Positions 26,556 through 37,600 of a stretch of DNA of 64,000 bases are shown in pieces (the first letter of the stretch is position 1; every line of letters starts with the position of its first letter). Below the pieces are notes generated by a model. The model did not search any database and was not told the origin of the DNA. It saw only the letters and a list, made by a program, of their open reading frames with translations. Origin of the DNA: an uncultured Parabacteroides sp. (GTDB lineage: Bacteria > Bacteroidota > Bacteroidia > Bacteroidales > Tannerellaceae); NCBI GenBank assembly GCA_944325335.1, contig CALUZR010000007.1:1-64000 (forward strand), in the 5' to 3' direction. Position numbers and translations under genes: made by a program.

Positions 26556-27684
26556 ACGCTTGTAATGCTTTTATGATATAATCGATCTCCTCGTCCGTCA
26601 TTTCCGTATGGATGGGCAAGGAAAGAACCGTGCGCGTCAATTGCTCGGCGTTGTAAAGCGAAGAGCCATTGCGTGCCAATCCGTAGAACGCATCTTGCTT
26701 ATGCATCGGTACTGGATAATAGACCATCGACGGGATGCCCCGTTCCTTCAGGTATTGTTGTAAATCGTCCCGTTCGCCACCGGTTATCTGCAAGGTATAT
26801 TGATGGAACACGTGCGTCGAATAGTCTGTCCGGAAAGGAATCGCCCAACGCGCATCGCCGCCCAACGCTTCATCGTAGCGAGCAGCCACCTGTCGCCGCG
26901 CCTCAGCAAATGCGTCGATGTGGGGCAGCTTGACGTCCAACACCGCCGCCTGCAAGGTATCCAGACGGGAATTACATCCGATCATTTTATGGTGGTACTT
27001 AGTCTGCTGCCCATGGTTGGCAATCATACGGGCACGTTCGGCCAGCCGGTCGTCGGAGGTTAGGATTGCCCCGCCGTCACCATAGCAGGCCAAAGGCTTG
27101 GAGGGAAAGAAGGAGGTCGTGCCGATATGGCCGATGGTACCGGCTTTGCGTCGGCTTCCGTCCTGATAGATGACTTCCGCTCCCAGCGATTGGGCATTAT
27201 CTTCGATGACAAACAAGTGGTTCTGCTCGGCAATCTGCATGATGCGCTCCATGTCGCCGCATTGCCCAAAGAGGTGCACCACGATGATGGCGCGCGTCTT
27301 GGGCGAGATGGCCGATTCGATTTGCCACGGGTTGAGGTTGAACGTCCGTTCGTCCACGTCGACCCAAACCGGAATCAGTCCCAGCAACGCGACCACCTCG
27401 GCCGCCGCCACGTAGGTAAAGGCCGGCACAATGACCTCGTCGCCCGGCATCAGGTTCAACGCCATCAAGGCAATCTGCAACGCATCCGTCCCGTTTCCAC
27501 ACGGAATGACATGCGGTATATGCAAATAGTCCGCTAAGTGAGACGCGAACGCCTTCACTTGCGGACCATTGATAAAGGAACAAGTGTCGACCACCTCTTG
27601 CATCGCCGCATCCATCTCCGGTTTCAAGCGGAGGTATTGGCGATGGAGGTCGACCATTTGTATCTTTAATTCTTCATTCTTCAT
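26545..27684 (-). CDS. DegT/DnrJ/EryC1/StrS sugar aminotransferase (WbpE-like)
   Basis: 379 residues with the PLP enzyme features of the family: the N-terminal VDLHRQYLRLKPEMDAAMQEVVDT, GNGTDALQIALMAL, VIEDNAQSLGA and the internal aldimine lysine in TSFFPSKPLACYGDGGAI. It transfers an amino group to a keto-sugar nucleotide. Overlap with the Gfo/Idh gene argues that both act on the same intermediate, as in the WbpB-WbpE pair. It begins 14 nt after metG ends. Confidence 0.92.
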   Translation of the reverse strand: MKNEELKIQMVDLHRQYLRLKPEMDAAMQEVVDTCSFINGPQVKAFASHLADYLHIPHVIPCGNGTDALQIALMALNLMPGDEVIVPAFTYVAAAEVVALLGLIPVWVDVDERTFNLNPWQIESAISPKTRAIIVVHLFGQCGDMERIMQIAEQNHLFVIEDNAQSLGAEVIYQDGSRRKAGTIGHIGTTSFFPSKPLACYGDGGAILTSDDRLAERARMIANHGQQTKYHHKMIGCNSRLDTLQAAVLDVKLPHIDAFAEARRQVAARYDEALGGDARWAIPFRTDYSTHVFHQYTLQITGGERDDLQQYLKERGIPSMVYYPVPMHKQDAFYGLARNGSSLYNAEQLTRTVLSLPIHTEMTDEEIDYIIKALQAYGK

Positions 27685-27698
27685 GCTGAATTCTTCAT

Positions 27699-29738
27699 TT
27701 ATTTGACTTCGCTTCCCGGCTTCACGCTCTTTTCAGGCATGATGACGGAGAGCTTGCCATCGAAGTCTTCGGCGGAGAGAATCATGCCTTCCGACACGAT
27801 GCCCTTCAACTTGCGCGGTGCCAAGTTCGCAATGAAACAAATCTGCTTGCCCACGAGCTCTTCCGGCTTATAGTGCTGGGCGATACCTGATACGATGGTC
27901 CGTTTTTCCAAGCCATCGTCGATGCGGAATTGCAGGAGCTTGTCTGCCTTCGGGACTTTCGTGCATTCCAGTACCGTCCCGACACGGATGTCCAGTTTCG
28001 TGAAGTCGTCGAACGCGATGTTTTCACGCACGGGCTTCGCTTTGTAGTTCGCCTCTTCGTTTGCCTTCTTCGTAGCCAGGAGCTTGTCGATTTGCGCCTG
28101 GATGACGTCGTCTTCTATCTTCTCGAAGAGCAATTCCGCCTTGCCCAGCTCATGTCCGGTTTCAAGCAAATCGGTCGAACCTAAACGATTCCATCCCAAC
28201 GGTTCGACGTTCAGCATCTCGTTCAGCTTCTTCATGCTGAAAGGAAGGAACGGTTCGAAAGCGATGGCGAGGTTGGCAGTGATTTGAAGGGCAATGTTCA
28301 GGATTGTCGCCACGCGTCCCATGTCTGTCTTGGCGAGCTTCCAAGGTTCCGTATCGGCCAGGTATTTGTTTCCGATGCGGGCGAGGTTCATCGCCTCCTT
28401 CTGCGCATCGCGGAAATGGAAGGTGTCGAGCAAACGTTCTACGTCGGCCTTGACGTTCTTGAAGTCTTCCAGCGTCTGGCGGTCGTAGTCCGTCAATTCG
28501 CCCACGGCAGGTACTTTGCCCTCGAAGTACTTCCCGGTCAAGACCAAAACACGGTTCACGAAATTCCCCAAGATAGCCACCAGCTCGTTGTTATTACGCG
28601 CTTGGAAATCCTTCCAAGTAAAGTCATTGTCTTTCGTCTCCGGCGCATTGGCGGTCAGGACATAACGCAATACATCTTGTTTGCCCGGCATATCTACCAA
28701 GTACTCGTTCAACCAAACCGCCCAGTTGCGCGAAGTGGAAATCTTATCGCCTTCGAGGTTCAAGAACTCGTTTGCCGGCACGTTTTCTGGCAGGTTAAAC
28801 GTACCTTCCGCCTTCAACATGGTCGGGAATACAATGCAATGGAACACGATGTTATCCTTGCCGATGAAGTGGATCATCTTCGTCTCCGGGTCTTTCCACC
28901 ATTTCTCCCAGCTATCAGGCAGGAGTTCCTTCGTATTGGAAATATAACCGATCGGCGCATCGAACCATACATAGAGCACTTTCCCCTCAGCCCCTTCCAC
29001 CGGGACGGGAATACCCCAATCCAAGTCGCGGCTCACGGCACGGGGTTGCAATCCCATATCGAGCCAGCTCTTGCACTGACCATAGACATTGGACTTCCAT
29101 TCCTTATGTCCTTCCAGAATCCACTGGCGGAGGAACGGCTCCCACTTGTCGAGCGGAAGGTACCAGTGCTTCGTCTGACGCATCACCGGCTGACTTCCAC
29201 TGATGGCCGACTTCGGATTAATAAGGTCCGTCGGACTAAGCGACGTCCCGCACGCCTCGCATTGGTCGCCATACGCATGTTCGTTGCCGCAATGAGGACA
29301 AGTACCTGTAATATAGCGGTCGGCCAGGAATTGCTGTGCCTCTTCGTCGTAATATTGCTCGCTGGTCTTCTCGATAAACTCGCCCTTATCGTAGAGCGTA
29401 CGGAAGAATTGCGAAGCGGTTTCGTAATGGATTTTCGACGTCGTGCGCGAATAAATATCAAACGAAATGCCGAAATCCTCGAACGACTTCTTAATAATAT
29501 TATGGTAACGGTCCACCACGTCTTGCGGCGTAATGCCCTCTTTCTTCGCACGGATCGTGATTGGAACGCCATGCTCGTCGGAGCCGCCAATCATAATCAC
29601 CTCTTCCCCCTTCAGGCGCAAATAGCGCGCATAAATATCTGCAGGCACGTAAACGCCTGCCAAGTGGCCGATGTGCACCGGTCCGTTCGCATACGGCAAC
29701 GCCGTCGTAATCAACGTTCTCTTAAATTTTTTCTCCAT
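27699..29738 (-). CDS. metG: Methionyl-tRNA synthetase
   Basis: 679 residues, cytoplasmic. The HIGH motif is [14 protein letters not shown] near residue 15, a zinc-knuckle ([18 protein letters not shown]) lies near residue 145, and the KMSKS equivalent is [10 protein letters not shown] near 335. An anticodon-binding helical domain follows. The C-terminus carries the Arc1p/EMAP-like tRNA-binding domain ([13 protein letters not shown] to GMILSAED), used for dimerisation in long MetG proteins. It stands upstream of the sugar enzyme genes and may be co-transcribed with them. Confidence 0.97.
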   Translation of the reverse strand: MEKKFKRTLITTALPYANGPVHIGHLAGVYVPADIYARYLRLKGEEVIMIGGSDEHGVPITIRAKKEGITPQDVVDRYHNIIKKSFEDFGISFDIYSRTTSKIHYETASQFFRTLYDKGEFIEKTSEQYYDEEAQQFLADRYITGTCPHCGNEHAYGDQCEACGTSLSPTDLINPKSAISGSQPVMRQTKHWYLPLDKWEPFLRQWILEGHKEWKSNVYGQCKSWLDMGLQPRAVSRDLDWGIPVPVEGAEGKVLYVWFDAPIGYISNTKELLPDSWEKWWKDPETKMIHFIGKDNIVFHCIVFPTMLKAEGTFNLPENVPANEFLNLEGDKISTSRNWAVWLNEYLVDMPGKQDVLRYVLTANAPETKDNDFTWKDFQARNNNELVAILGNFVNRVLVLTGKYFEGKVPAVGELTDYDRQTLEDFKNVKADVERLLDTFHFRDAQKEAMNLARIGNKYLADTEPWKLAKTDMGRVATILNIALQITANLAIAFEPFLPFSMKKLNEMLNVEPLGWNRLGSTDLLETGHELGKAELLFEKIEDDVIQAQIDKLLATKKANEEANYKAKPVRENIAFDDFTKLDIRVGTVLECTKVPKADKLLQFRIDDGLEKRTIVSGIAQHYKPEELVGKQICFIANLAPRKLKGIVSEGMILSAEDFDGKLSVIMPEKSVKPGSEVK

Positions 29739-29766
29739 ACAAGTTATCTTCTGTTTTTTCTTCCGG

Positions 29767-29774
29767 CAAAGTTA
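29767..29774 (-). promoter_or_regulatory. Candidate -7 box (TAACTTTG) of metG
   Basis: On the minus strand TAACTTTG lies 28 nt before the metG ATG. A matching -33 TTG is not visible. The array at 29889-29968 lies about 115 nt further upstream. Confidence 0.5.
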
Positions 29775-29888
29775 AGCATATTTTTGATACGCCGTATGCC
29801 TCTGCCTGCTTTCAGGAAAACAAAGTGGCGGCCGGGAGAAGTTCCTTTGCCCGCTTTCCAAACTTTCTTTTCCTACGGGATAAAGTCT

Positions 29889-29968
29889 ATCTTTAACCTG
29901 CAGATATATATCTTTAGCCTAAAGATACGTATCTTTAAGTTGCAGATATGTATCTTTAGGCTAAAGAT
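29889..29968. repeat. Phased palindrome array B: four 17-nt units every 21 nt
   Basis: Units start at 29889, 29910, 29931 and 29952, exactly 21 nt apart, separated by 4-nt spacers (ATAT, ACGT, ATGT). The sequences are ATCTTTAACCTGCAGAT, ATCTTTAGCCTAAAGAT, ATCTTTAAGTTGCAGAT and ATCTTTAGGCTAAAGAT, with ATCTTTA and TAAAGAT or TGCAGAT ends. With flanks AAAGTCT and AGAATTTCT it is the reverse-complement counterpart of array H (40647-40726). The rest of the 29739-30117 gap shows only a weak metG -7 box and a GAGACACAGAG fragment. Confidence 0.92.
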
Positions 29969-30117
29969 AGAGAATTTCTCGTATGCTACATACTTTTCAG
30001 AGCAGACCTCTGGATTTTATGACAAGCTCCCGCGGCATTTTCCCCCAAAAGCAAACGCCGAGACACAGAGTGGTTAGCTCCGCGCCCCGGCGTCGGCCGA
30101 GTTTAAAGATTCACTAT

Positions 30118-33100
30118 TTATCGAACGATTACTTTTGTACGTTGTACATTTCCATCGCTTTCCAAGACAACGACATAGACGCCTTGTGGCACGCGGATTT
30201 GTACGTCTCCGCTAATGCGTTGTTGCGTTTGGATGCGTCCGGCGATGCTTACGATTGTCAAGTCCGCATTGGCCACGTTCTTAATCTGGATGAAACCATG
30301 TCCTGTCGAGATGCGGGCCGATTCGATATCCTCGATGCCCGTCGGCGTACCCGAGAAGACCGCTTTCAACACCACGTCTTCCGTCAACGTCAATTCGCGA
30401 ATTTGCTCCTTGTTGCCGTCCGACCATTTATCGAAGCTAACACCACTTTCCGGGAAGGCGATCAGGGTGATGACGTCGCCATAATAGAACTCGTCATCAT
30501 CGCTCTCGATTTCGACCGAACCGATATGATAATCCTTCTTATTCAAATAAGTACGTGGAACATCCACTTCGATTTCCGTCGGGTTCGAGAGTGATACGCT
30601 CACCGTCGTATTCGCCTGCACATTCGACAACGTGTACCGCCCATTCGTACCGCGGCTCAATGTCCGTCCGCCCGCCGTCACGCGCACCTTGTCCGCATCA
30701 GCCGCCAACGTCGAAACCGTAAACGATAACGAACCGCCCTGCGCCACTACATGTTCGCCTCCATTCGAGATGATGGCACCGCGTATGTCGTTGGCGTCGG
30801 GGATGGATACTCGGAAGTTGCCTGGTTGCGTTTTTACTCGGAAGGTAGCTTCGATTTCTATCGTTGTCTTATCAAACTTAACTGTATATGGATTAGATTG
30901 TCCTACTCCATTAGCTTTCAGACTTGCGACCTCGAAGTCTTCGTTAGGCGTAGCCTTAATCACCAGTTCTGTACCAGCAAATACCTCGTCGCCGCTCTTA
31001 TAGACATCGTTCGGGTCGTTCTTGTTAACCACCGTTACTTTACCGCCTTCCGGATTCGGATCGAACGTGATAACCGGGTTCGTAGTTACAGGTACAGTTA
31101 CTGTTCCTACATACGCTTCCTTATAATTCTTAGTTGGAACGAATTTCACCTTATATGCTTTATCAGCAACTACCGTAATGGATGATGCAGATGTCTCTTC
31201 ATCCCATTCATAAGAACCTTCAATGGTAGCCTGACCAGACAAGTTCGACTTATCTAACTTCTGGCCTAATGCTACTTGGCTTGCGACAGGAAGAGGTACA
31301 TCTTTGTCATTACCAACCTCGAAGTCTGCCTTATGGATAGTCAATGTAGCTTGAATGGGCTTAACGATATAATTATCCAAATCATAAGTCAATGTTACCG
31401 TATAAGTACCTGCATCGACAGGATTAGAAGTCAATACTTCACCATCGATGGTATAAAAGATTTGTACCTTATCATTAATAGAAGTATTCGTTATCGGCTC
31501 GCCATCTGTTGTTACCCAAGTAAGTTTAGAAGCATCGAAAGTATAAGGCTGTCCATTATACCTAAATGCATCTTTATCATCTTCGTCACCGCCTTGTGTC
31601 AGGAACTTTTCAGATGCTTCAGCTACTTTAATTTCCATACGGCTATCTTTAACCTCTAACTTAAAGATGAGCTGGCTGATATTCTTCACTGCCTCTTTCG
31701 ATACGGAGAATGTACTTCCTTCTTTCCACAGATTATCGCTATTGGATAAAACATTTCCTTCGCTATCAGTAATAGTTACAGCATAGCTAATATTATCATT
31801 TTGCTTATCTTCTACGGTCAAGCCCATCGTAATCGTTGAGCCTACCGGAACAACATCGCCGCTCTCAATTACCGCACCACCATTCTTCAATACCAACAAG
31901 TCCTTGTATTCGTTATCAAAGATACTTACCTTAACCATCTCAGCATCTTTGCCTTCTACCGGAATCATAAAATCATCCAGCTTCAGGTCATAGTTCGCAT
32001 TCTCTGATTCCTTAAACTTATAGCGAATAGTAACGGTTGCTGTATTCTGGTCTGTCGTAACCTTATCGCCGTCCTTATCCAACACTACAAACTCACCCAG
32101 TCCGGTTACTTCCTTGAAGGTAGTGCCAACCATATAACCAATTTCACCGCCGGAAATTTTATATTTCTTAGTAGTAGCATCTACCGATACTGTGGGCAAT
32201 ACATTAACTACTAACGGAGCCTTAGCAATGGTATATTCTACAGGTTGTGTCTTTACCTCTGCATATTTTTCATCGGCAGGACGATAGAAGTAAACCTTAT
32301 AGGTACCAGCATTGGTGAACGAAGAGTTAGCTTTGAACGATTCTACCTCATCATTTTCACCACCATAATATGCAATAATGTCGGACACATTAACCACAGC
32401 ACCATTCGCATTCTTTACCACATACTGTACAGCTTGTGCGTTACCATTATATGTATAAGTTACGTTCTTATCCAATTCAACCGTGAGTTCTTGCAATGTC
32501 GTTACATTTACCGTCATGGTAACTGCCTCTTTTATCTCGAAGTCTTTGATAACGTATGTGCCTTCGGTCGTTTGTTCAGTTGGTATAGTCGTACCATTCA
32601 CTAATACTGAACCTACATACTTACCTTCTTTATTCTTTACAGGGAAAGTAATAGTCACCTTTGCACCAACAGGTATATCTGCTGTAATATCCGAATTTGT
32701 ATCATTATTCACCTGACTACCATAAGCCTTTCCAGTCGCATCCTTTATAGTAATTGTATTAGATGCCGGACCATCCGGATGTTTAATCGTCAGCTTTGCC
32801 TCAGCATTTCCAAACGTAGCCACAATATTCGTACCTTCTGCCGGAACTTTCACTGTAGCATCGAATACATCGGCACGGTCGTCTGTGTCTTTAATATCTG
32901 TACTATTTATATTCGACATCGTTACCGATCGGATGGCCTTGCCTTCATTCGCCTTTACATAGACGCGAATCTCATCACCTACAGTCAGAGCATCTCCACT
33001 ATTCAGTACCTTATCGGTCTTTACATTTTTAACCTTAATCTCACCATCCGTAGTCGTGGTGTTCCAAGTAACCTTCACACCATCTTTCAACTTAAAAGCA

Positions 33101-34233
33101 GCTTCGATAACCAGGTCAACATCGCCTTTCACCGTACAAGTATAAGTGTTCCCCTCTAACTTCGGCTCGCCTGTAATACCCGTCCATGAAGTAAACTTGT
33201 CGAACTCATAGCCGTCTGTAGCATTAGGCACCGGAGTTAAAGTAATCACATCGCCTTTCTTTAAGTTCTTTACATCACCTGTTTGTGCTGTTTCATTTAC
33301 TGCAATATTAATCTTATTGCCGTGCTCGTCATTACCCTTTACAGTCAAACTGAATGTTGCTGCTTCGACCTGTAACGGGACATTGCAGATAATAACATTC
33401 GGATAAGATTCGTTATTAACTTTTATATCCGCATAGTACGTTCCTGCATCTACGAAAACACCCTCTGCATTGCGAAGATGATAAACGCTTTCTACCTTAT
33501 CGTATTCATAAGGCACTGCTGTACCTTTGTCATCTACCAACTTAACGATAGAGAGATCTGTGCCTTTAGTTACAGTACCTGTTGCAAAAACTTTAAATGC
33601 ATCTGCTGTTAAAGCAAACGACTTAGCATCATCAGAGATTGCTGTTACTTCCCCTTCTGCCGGAGTCTGTTCGCCTACCTTATAATTAGCCACACTCATC
33701 TTCTCCGGTTTCACAGGAATACGGTTTAACTTATTGCCTGCACAAGACAAAGAAGTCAGGTTCGGGAAATAAGCCGTACCTGTCTTATTGTTTTCACTAT
33801 CCAATCTTAGCTTGGTCAATTCGCCATTATTTACAAATTCAATAGCAACTATTTTCTCATTTAATGGTCCATTATCACTCCAAAACCCAGAAACTTTGCC
33901 ATCGATTTTTAGAGTTATATTATCCCATTTGACGCCCGGAGCTGTATTAACAGCATCAGATATAGCAGCAGTATGCTCATTATCATCCATCGTAACCGTA
34001 TAAGTAACTTCTTTAGATGAAAATTTACCATTTGTATCCATATTATCGGGAACATTACTCACATTATCTAGCGTCCACTTCGGATAATCATCTTGATTAA
34101 ACGTCCATGTAGTTGAAGACAACGAAATCTTTACAGTACCTGTCCCTTTAGGAACGGTAACATAAATCGCCGCCTTCACCAACCCCACCGACACCATCAG
34201 CATCAGCAGGCTTAAAAGTAATCGTTGTTTCAT
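30118..34233 (-). CDS. Very large secreted protein with MBG-like repeats and T9SS-type C-terminal domain
   Basis: 1371 residues. Signal peptide (LLLSLLMLMVSVGLVKA); some LRR-like residues near 140-170 (LRLDSENNKTGTAYFPNLTSLSCAGNKLNRIP). Repeated beta-rich modules follow: MBG-like units (YTYNGNAQ ... NAGTYKVYFY, about 580-670; FRYNGQPYTF ... DAGTYTVTLTYD, about 865-970) and InlB/bacterial-repeat-like units (GGKVTVVNKND, about 1055; GVSFDKWSDGN, about 1260). The last 60 residues resemble a type A sorting domain (DLTIVSIAGRI ... RVPQGVYVVVLESDG ... KVIVR), implying type IX secretion and cell-surface attachment. No catalytic site is apparent; an adhesin or structural role is plausible. No -7 box stands before the start. 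Confidence 0.85.
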   Translation of the reverse strand: MKQRLLLSLLMLMVSVGLVKAAIYVTVPKGTGTVKISLSSTTWTFNQDDYPKWTLDNVSNVPDNMDTNGKFSSKEVTYTVTMDDNEHTAAISDAVNTAPGVKWDNITLKIDGKVSGFWSDNGPLNEKIVAIEFVNNGELTKLRLDSENNKTGTAYFPNLTSLSCAGNKLNRIPVKPEKMSVANYKVGEQTPAEGEVTAISDDAKSFALTADAFKVFATGTVTKGTDLSIVKLVDDKGTAVPYEYDKVESVYHLRNAEGVFVDAGTYYADIKVNNESYPNVIICNVPLQVEAATFSLTVKGNDEHGNKINIAVNETAQTGDVKNLKKGDVITLTPVPNATDGYEFDKFTSWTGITGEPKLEGNTYTCTVKGDVDLVIEAAFKLKDGVKVTWNTTTTDGEIKVKNVKTDKVLNSGDALTVGDEIRVYVKANEGKAIRSVTMSNINSTDIKDTDDRADVFDATVKVPAEGTNIVATFGNAEAKLTIKHPDGPASNTITIKDATGKAYGSQVNNDTNSDITADIPVGAKVTITFPVKNKEGKYVGSVLVNGTTIPTEQTTEGTYVIKDFEIKEAVTMTVNVTTLQELTVELDKNVTYTYNGNAQAVQYVVKNANGAVVNVSDIIAYYGGENDEVESFKANSSFTNAGTYKVYFYRPADEKYAEVKTQPVEYTIAKAPLVVNVLPTVSVDATTKKYKISGGEIGYMVGTTFKEVTGLGEFVVLDKDGDKVTTDQNTATVTIRYKFKESENANYDLKLDDFMIPVEGKDAEMVKVSIFDNEYKDLLVLKNGGAVIESGDVVPVGSTITMGLTVEDKQNDNISYAVTITDSEGNVLSNSDNLWKEGSTFSVSKEAVKNISQLIFKLEVKDSRMEIKVAEASEKFLTQGGDEDDKDAFRYNGQPYTFDASKLTWVTTDGEPITNTSINDKVQIFYTIDGEVLTSNPVDAGTYTVTLTYDLDNYIVKPIQATLTIHKADFEVGNDKDVPLPVASQVALGQKLDKSNLSGQATIEGSYEWDEETSASSITVVADKAYKVKFVPTKNYKEAYVGTVTVPVTTNPVITFDPNPEGGKVTVVNKNDPNDVYKSGDEVFAGTELVIKATPNEDFEVASLKANGVGQSNPYTVKFDKTTIEIEATFRVKTQPGNFRVSIPDANDIRGAIISNGGEHVVAQGGSLSFTVSTLAADADKVRVTAGGRTLSRGTNGRYTLSNVQANTTVSVSLSNPTEIEVDVPRTYLNKKDYHIGSVEIESDDDEFYYGDVITLIAFPESGVSFDKWSDGNKEQIRELTLTEDVVLKAVFSGTPTGIEDIESARISTGHGFIQIKNVANADLTIVSIAGRIQTQQRISGDVQIRVPQGVYVVVLESDGNVQRTKVIVR

Positions 34234-34289
34234 ATCATGATATGTTTAATAGTTTTTACTCTGTTTGTTAATCTCGTTTTTGTGCTTCC

Positions 34290-34393
34290 TTCCGCCCTGC
34301 CTGCTCAAAGCTTTAGAGCAGCTCTGCTCAACACCTTCGAGCAACGCGGCTCGAGACCTTAGAGCAGTACTGCTCGAACCCGTCGAGCAAAGG
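34290..34393. repeat. Phased palindrome array G: four to five units every 23 nt
   Basis: Unit starts at 34313, 34336, 34359 and 34382 (and a weak one at 34290) are 23 nt apart. Cores are GAGCAGCTCTGCTC, CGAGCAACGCGGCTCG, GAGCAGTACTGCTC and CGAGCAAAGG: the GAGCA/TGCTC ends are conserved and the centre varies. Spacing equals array F. It precedes the 30118-34233 gene by about 57 nt, so a promoter for that gene could overlap it, though none is recognisable. Confidence 0.85.
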
Positions 34394-34413
34394 AGAAAGG
34401 TTGCGATTTGACT

Positions 34414-34504
34414 AAAAAAGCCCCTCTCGTTGTTCGGAGAGAGGCTTTTTGTGAAAGTGGCTCTTCCTTCTTCGCAGAAAGAAGAGCGTTGAATAGAATT
34501 TTTT
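34414..34504 (-). terminator. Double-hairpin 3' UTR and terminator of the 34621-37869 gene
   Basis: On the minus strand the order is an AAAAAATTCTATTCAA tag (plus-strand 34489-34504), a first hairpin (CTCTTCTTTCTGCGAAGAAGGAAGAG), then a strong GC hairpin AAGCCTCTCTCCG/CGAGAGGGGCTT (34414-34450) ending in a T-run. The same tag, followed by two hairpins, closes the paralogous gene at 52815-52912. Confidence 0.85.
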
Positions 34505-34620
34505 ATACACTTATTAATACGCTGCCTTTCCTCCTCGCGGAATACTCGTTCTTCTCGTGGCAATGCCAAGCGAAGGGCAGCATCGAATTTTTACTTTATA
34601 TGTTTAATTCTTAAATTCTA

Positions 34621-37600
34621 TCACTTAACTACCACCTTGAAGCTTTCGCCGTCTACTGCTACCACTGCGATACCAGCCGGAACTGCGATCGTTTCATTGT
34701 CTGATGTAGCCACTTCGTTAGCCACTACCTTACCTAAGATCGTAGCCACTACGATGTTCTTACCTTCAGCACCCTTCACGATGATAGCACCATCCGTAGC
34801 TACTACCGATACAGCACCTGCTTCTGCGCTGATCTCTTCGTTTGCAGTCGGAGTGCGAGTTTCGTTTTCATCCATGTTGAATACGTCACCCTTCTGGAAT
34901 GTCTTATCAACTACGATGCAACCGTTAACCCAACGTAAGTAACCTTCTTCGCTTGTATTCTTCAACGGATCATTAGCTGCACCTGTTGCATAAGCAGTCG
35001 GTTCATACGGCATGTGCAACGTTTGAATCTTGAATTCATCAGAGTTCATAGAATCCATATACTTGAATGCGAATTTAGCGATGTTGAAGTCCGGAGTGCT
35101 CAAGTCGATAGCGACTGTGTCACCTTCTTCTGTACCGTTGATTACATACAACTTGTCAGCTGCAGTTTCATCCATCGGATCAGTCAATACGTGGATAGCA
35201 TCTACGAACGACAACTTAGCGCAATCCATACCTTCTTCCGTTTCGTTGATATACGGATTGTTGTGGATACCTGCTGTCTGGCCATAAACATTAGCCGTAT
35301 CAATCATGTTGATCAAATAACGACCTGTGTTGTAAGAAACCGGTTTAGCATGTTCGCAAGGAGGAGTTACAGCGAATCCGTGAGTCGGGCAATAGTAACC
35401 ATCTACATGTTCGATGTTTACACCCAACAGATACTGCCAACGCGTATTGTTACCACGGTTTACATAAGCTGTATCAGCATAGAGAGCCGGGTTGATTTCT
35501 GTAAACTGAGTATCATTGTCTACATTCAAGAAGCTCAATGTTCTACCGTCTACAACCGACTTGTCATCACGTTTTTCATAAACTACCTGATGTTCGTTGT
35601 CACCACGATACAACTTGATCGTATCCAAAGCTGCTGTAGTTACCAACTTACGATATTCAGGAGCCTCAACCTTAGTAACAAACATCAAGGCGTTAGCATC
35701 ACCATCATACATCTTCATATTCTTCCAAGTACCATGGTCTGTAGAGTTTTCCTGATATACCTTGTCTGTAGCATACCATTCACCTTCAGTAGTTGTAGGA
35801 ACCCAACCTTTAGCTGTATAGTCTTTTGCCTTTCTTGCTTTAAGTGCTACATAATTATAAACAGGTTCACCATTGATATCTGCCTTACGCTTCAAAGCGA
35901 ACATAGCATCTGTAGAGTATACATAACCATCTTTCTTATTGTCAGCATCACACTGATAATACTTCAGATTCGTACCGTTATTGAATTGAGCGAATTCATT
36001 ATTGCTACGATTCTGGAATGCGTACGGTAAGATAACCAATGTATCTGGTTGAACATCGATACGATTCTTAGTCGGATTCCACTGTTGCAATTCAGAGATC
36101 ACTAATACAGAGTCAACTTCTGATTCATGATCTTTTGCAAGGTCTTTCTTAACCAAAGATAAATTCCACTTCGTAGCATTTGCTTGCTCTACTGTAGCAC
36201 CAATTTGGTGAGATGCAGCATGGTTTTCTGCCCAATATACATTGATGTCTTCACCTTCCGCTTGACGAATCTGACCTAAATAGTAAGTTTCGTTTCGCAA
36301 ATCGTTATCACTGAATACTTCATAACCATCATGCTTGTCATGATTTGTTACAGCATTGATGCGAACGATATCACCAACTTTAATACCAGCCGTGGTTGGT
36401 GTAACATCTTCTACCAAGAAACCAACGCCATCCACACGACGCAATTGTTTGATTGTAACAGATACCGCCGGATTTTCACGGTTAGTCAAAGTGATTTCGT
36501 CGTTGAAATACGGCTTGCCTTCATTAACGCCTTCTGTAATAGTACCGCTTATAGCCCACTGTGCTTCCGGTGCTTTAGAATACAAACTTGAAGCATCTAC
36601 ATAGTCAGCCTTTCTAGTTTCTCTAACAGCTAAACGACCTCCTTTTTTATACTCGTTATTGTTATTCGGAGTTGTTGCTTCAACAAAATCAACAGTATAG
36701 AAGTCGCCAGTCAAGAACTCACGCAAGTCAACAATCTTATTGCCGCCAATAGTTACAGCCGCCCAATCGATAACATTCATATCGGGAGCCTGAGAATAAT
36801 AATCAGCGATGCCTAAAGCATATGTTCCTGCAGTGTTAGAAATATACAAACGATGAACATTTAATGTTGGGTCTATACTTGGAGCATTAACTTTGATAAT
36901 GATTTCATCAGAACCATTATCAGCGGTAGAAACACAGAATCCACTGATTATACCAGTTCCTGTAGGAGCATCTGCCAGTCTGAAACGACCTTTTAATGTA
37001 TTCGGATCAGAAGTCAACCGGTCTTCATTTGTATCGAATACAATCCATTTATCGCCGACCTTTAATTGATAAGCATTAGGACTGCCTGTATCTACTGCGG
37101 TAATCTTACCATCAAAAACATCTGCACCAACGATTTCTGCGTCAGCATCTACTTTTGAAGAGATATTTACAGTAAAACCTTCGCCGTCTCCTAACTCATC
37201 ATTCAAGACATCATAAGCAATGTTTGCCTGATAATCGGTTTCAACTGAACAGAATGGAGTAGCATTAGCGAGATTTGATGTCAAGCCAAAAGTATAGTTA
37301 GTTGCACTACTTCCAAAGTACACATAACTTAAAGAGCCATTGGTATTTCTTACTCCTAAAACGAAATAGTAAGTAGGTGCAGCTGGATCTGAATCTACAA
37401 TTGGAATAATTTCATAATTAGAAGATACCCCATCTGCACTAAATACATGCCCAGCATTATCCACCAATTGACCATTTATCAAAGACCAATAATATTCATC
37501 TACACCACCTACAGGGAGTGTACCATTATTAGTCGTTGAATATCTTGTAACCGTTGGTTGGTTAACATTACTAGTAACATCAAACTTTACAAAGAGATCA

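Noticed and set aside
25230..26576. Long plus-strand open frame across array E and the Gfo/Idh gene
   Set aside because: It is antisense to a well-supported oxidoreductase, and its N-terminal part is only the 42-nt repeat.
28284..30077. 597-residue plus-strand frame opposite metG
   Set aside because: Exact antisense of a strongly conserved synthetase; no start signal and no domain.
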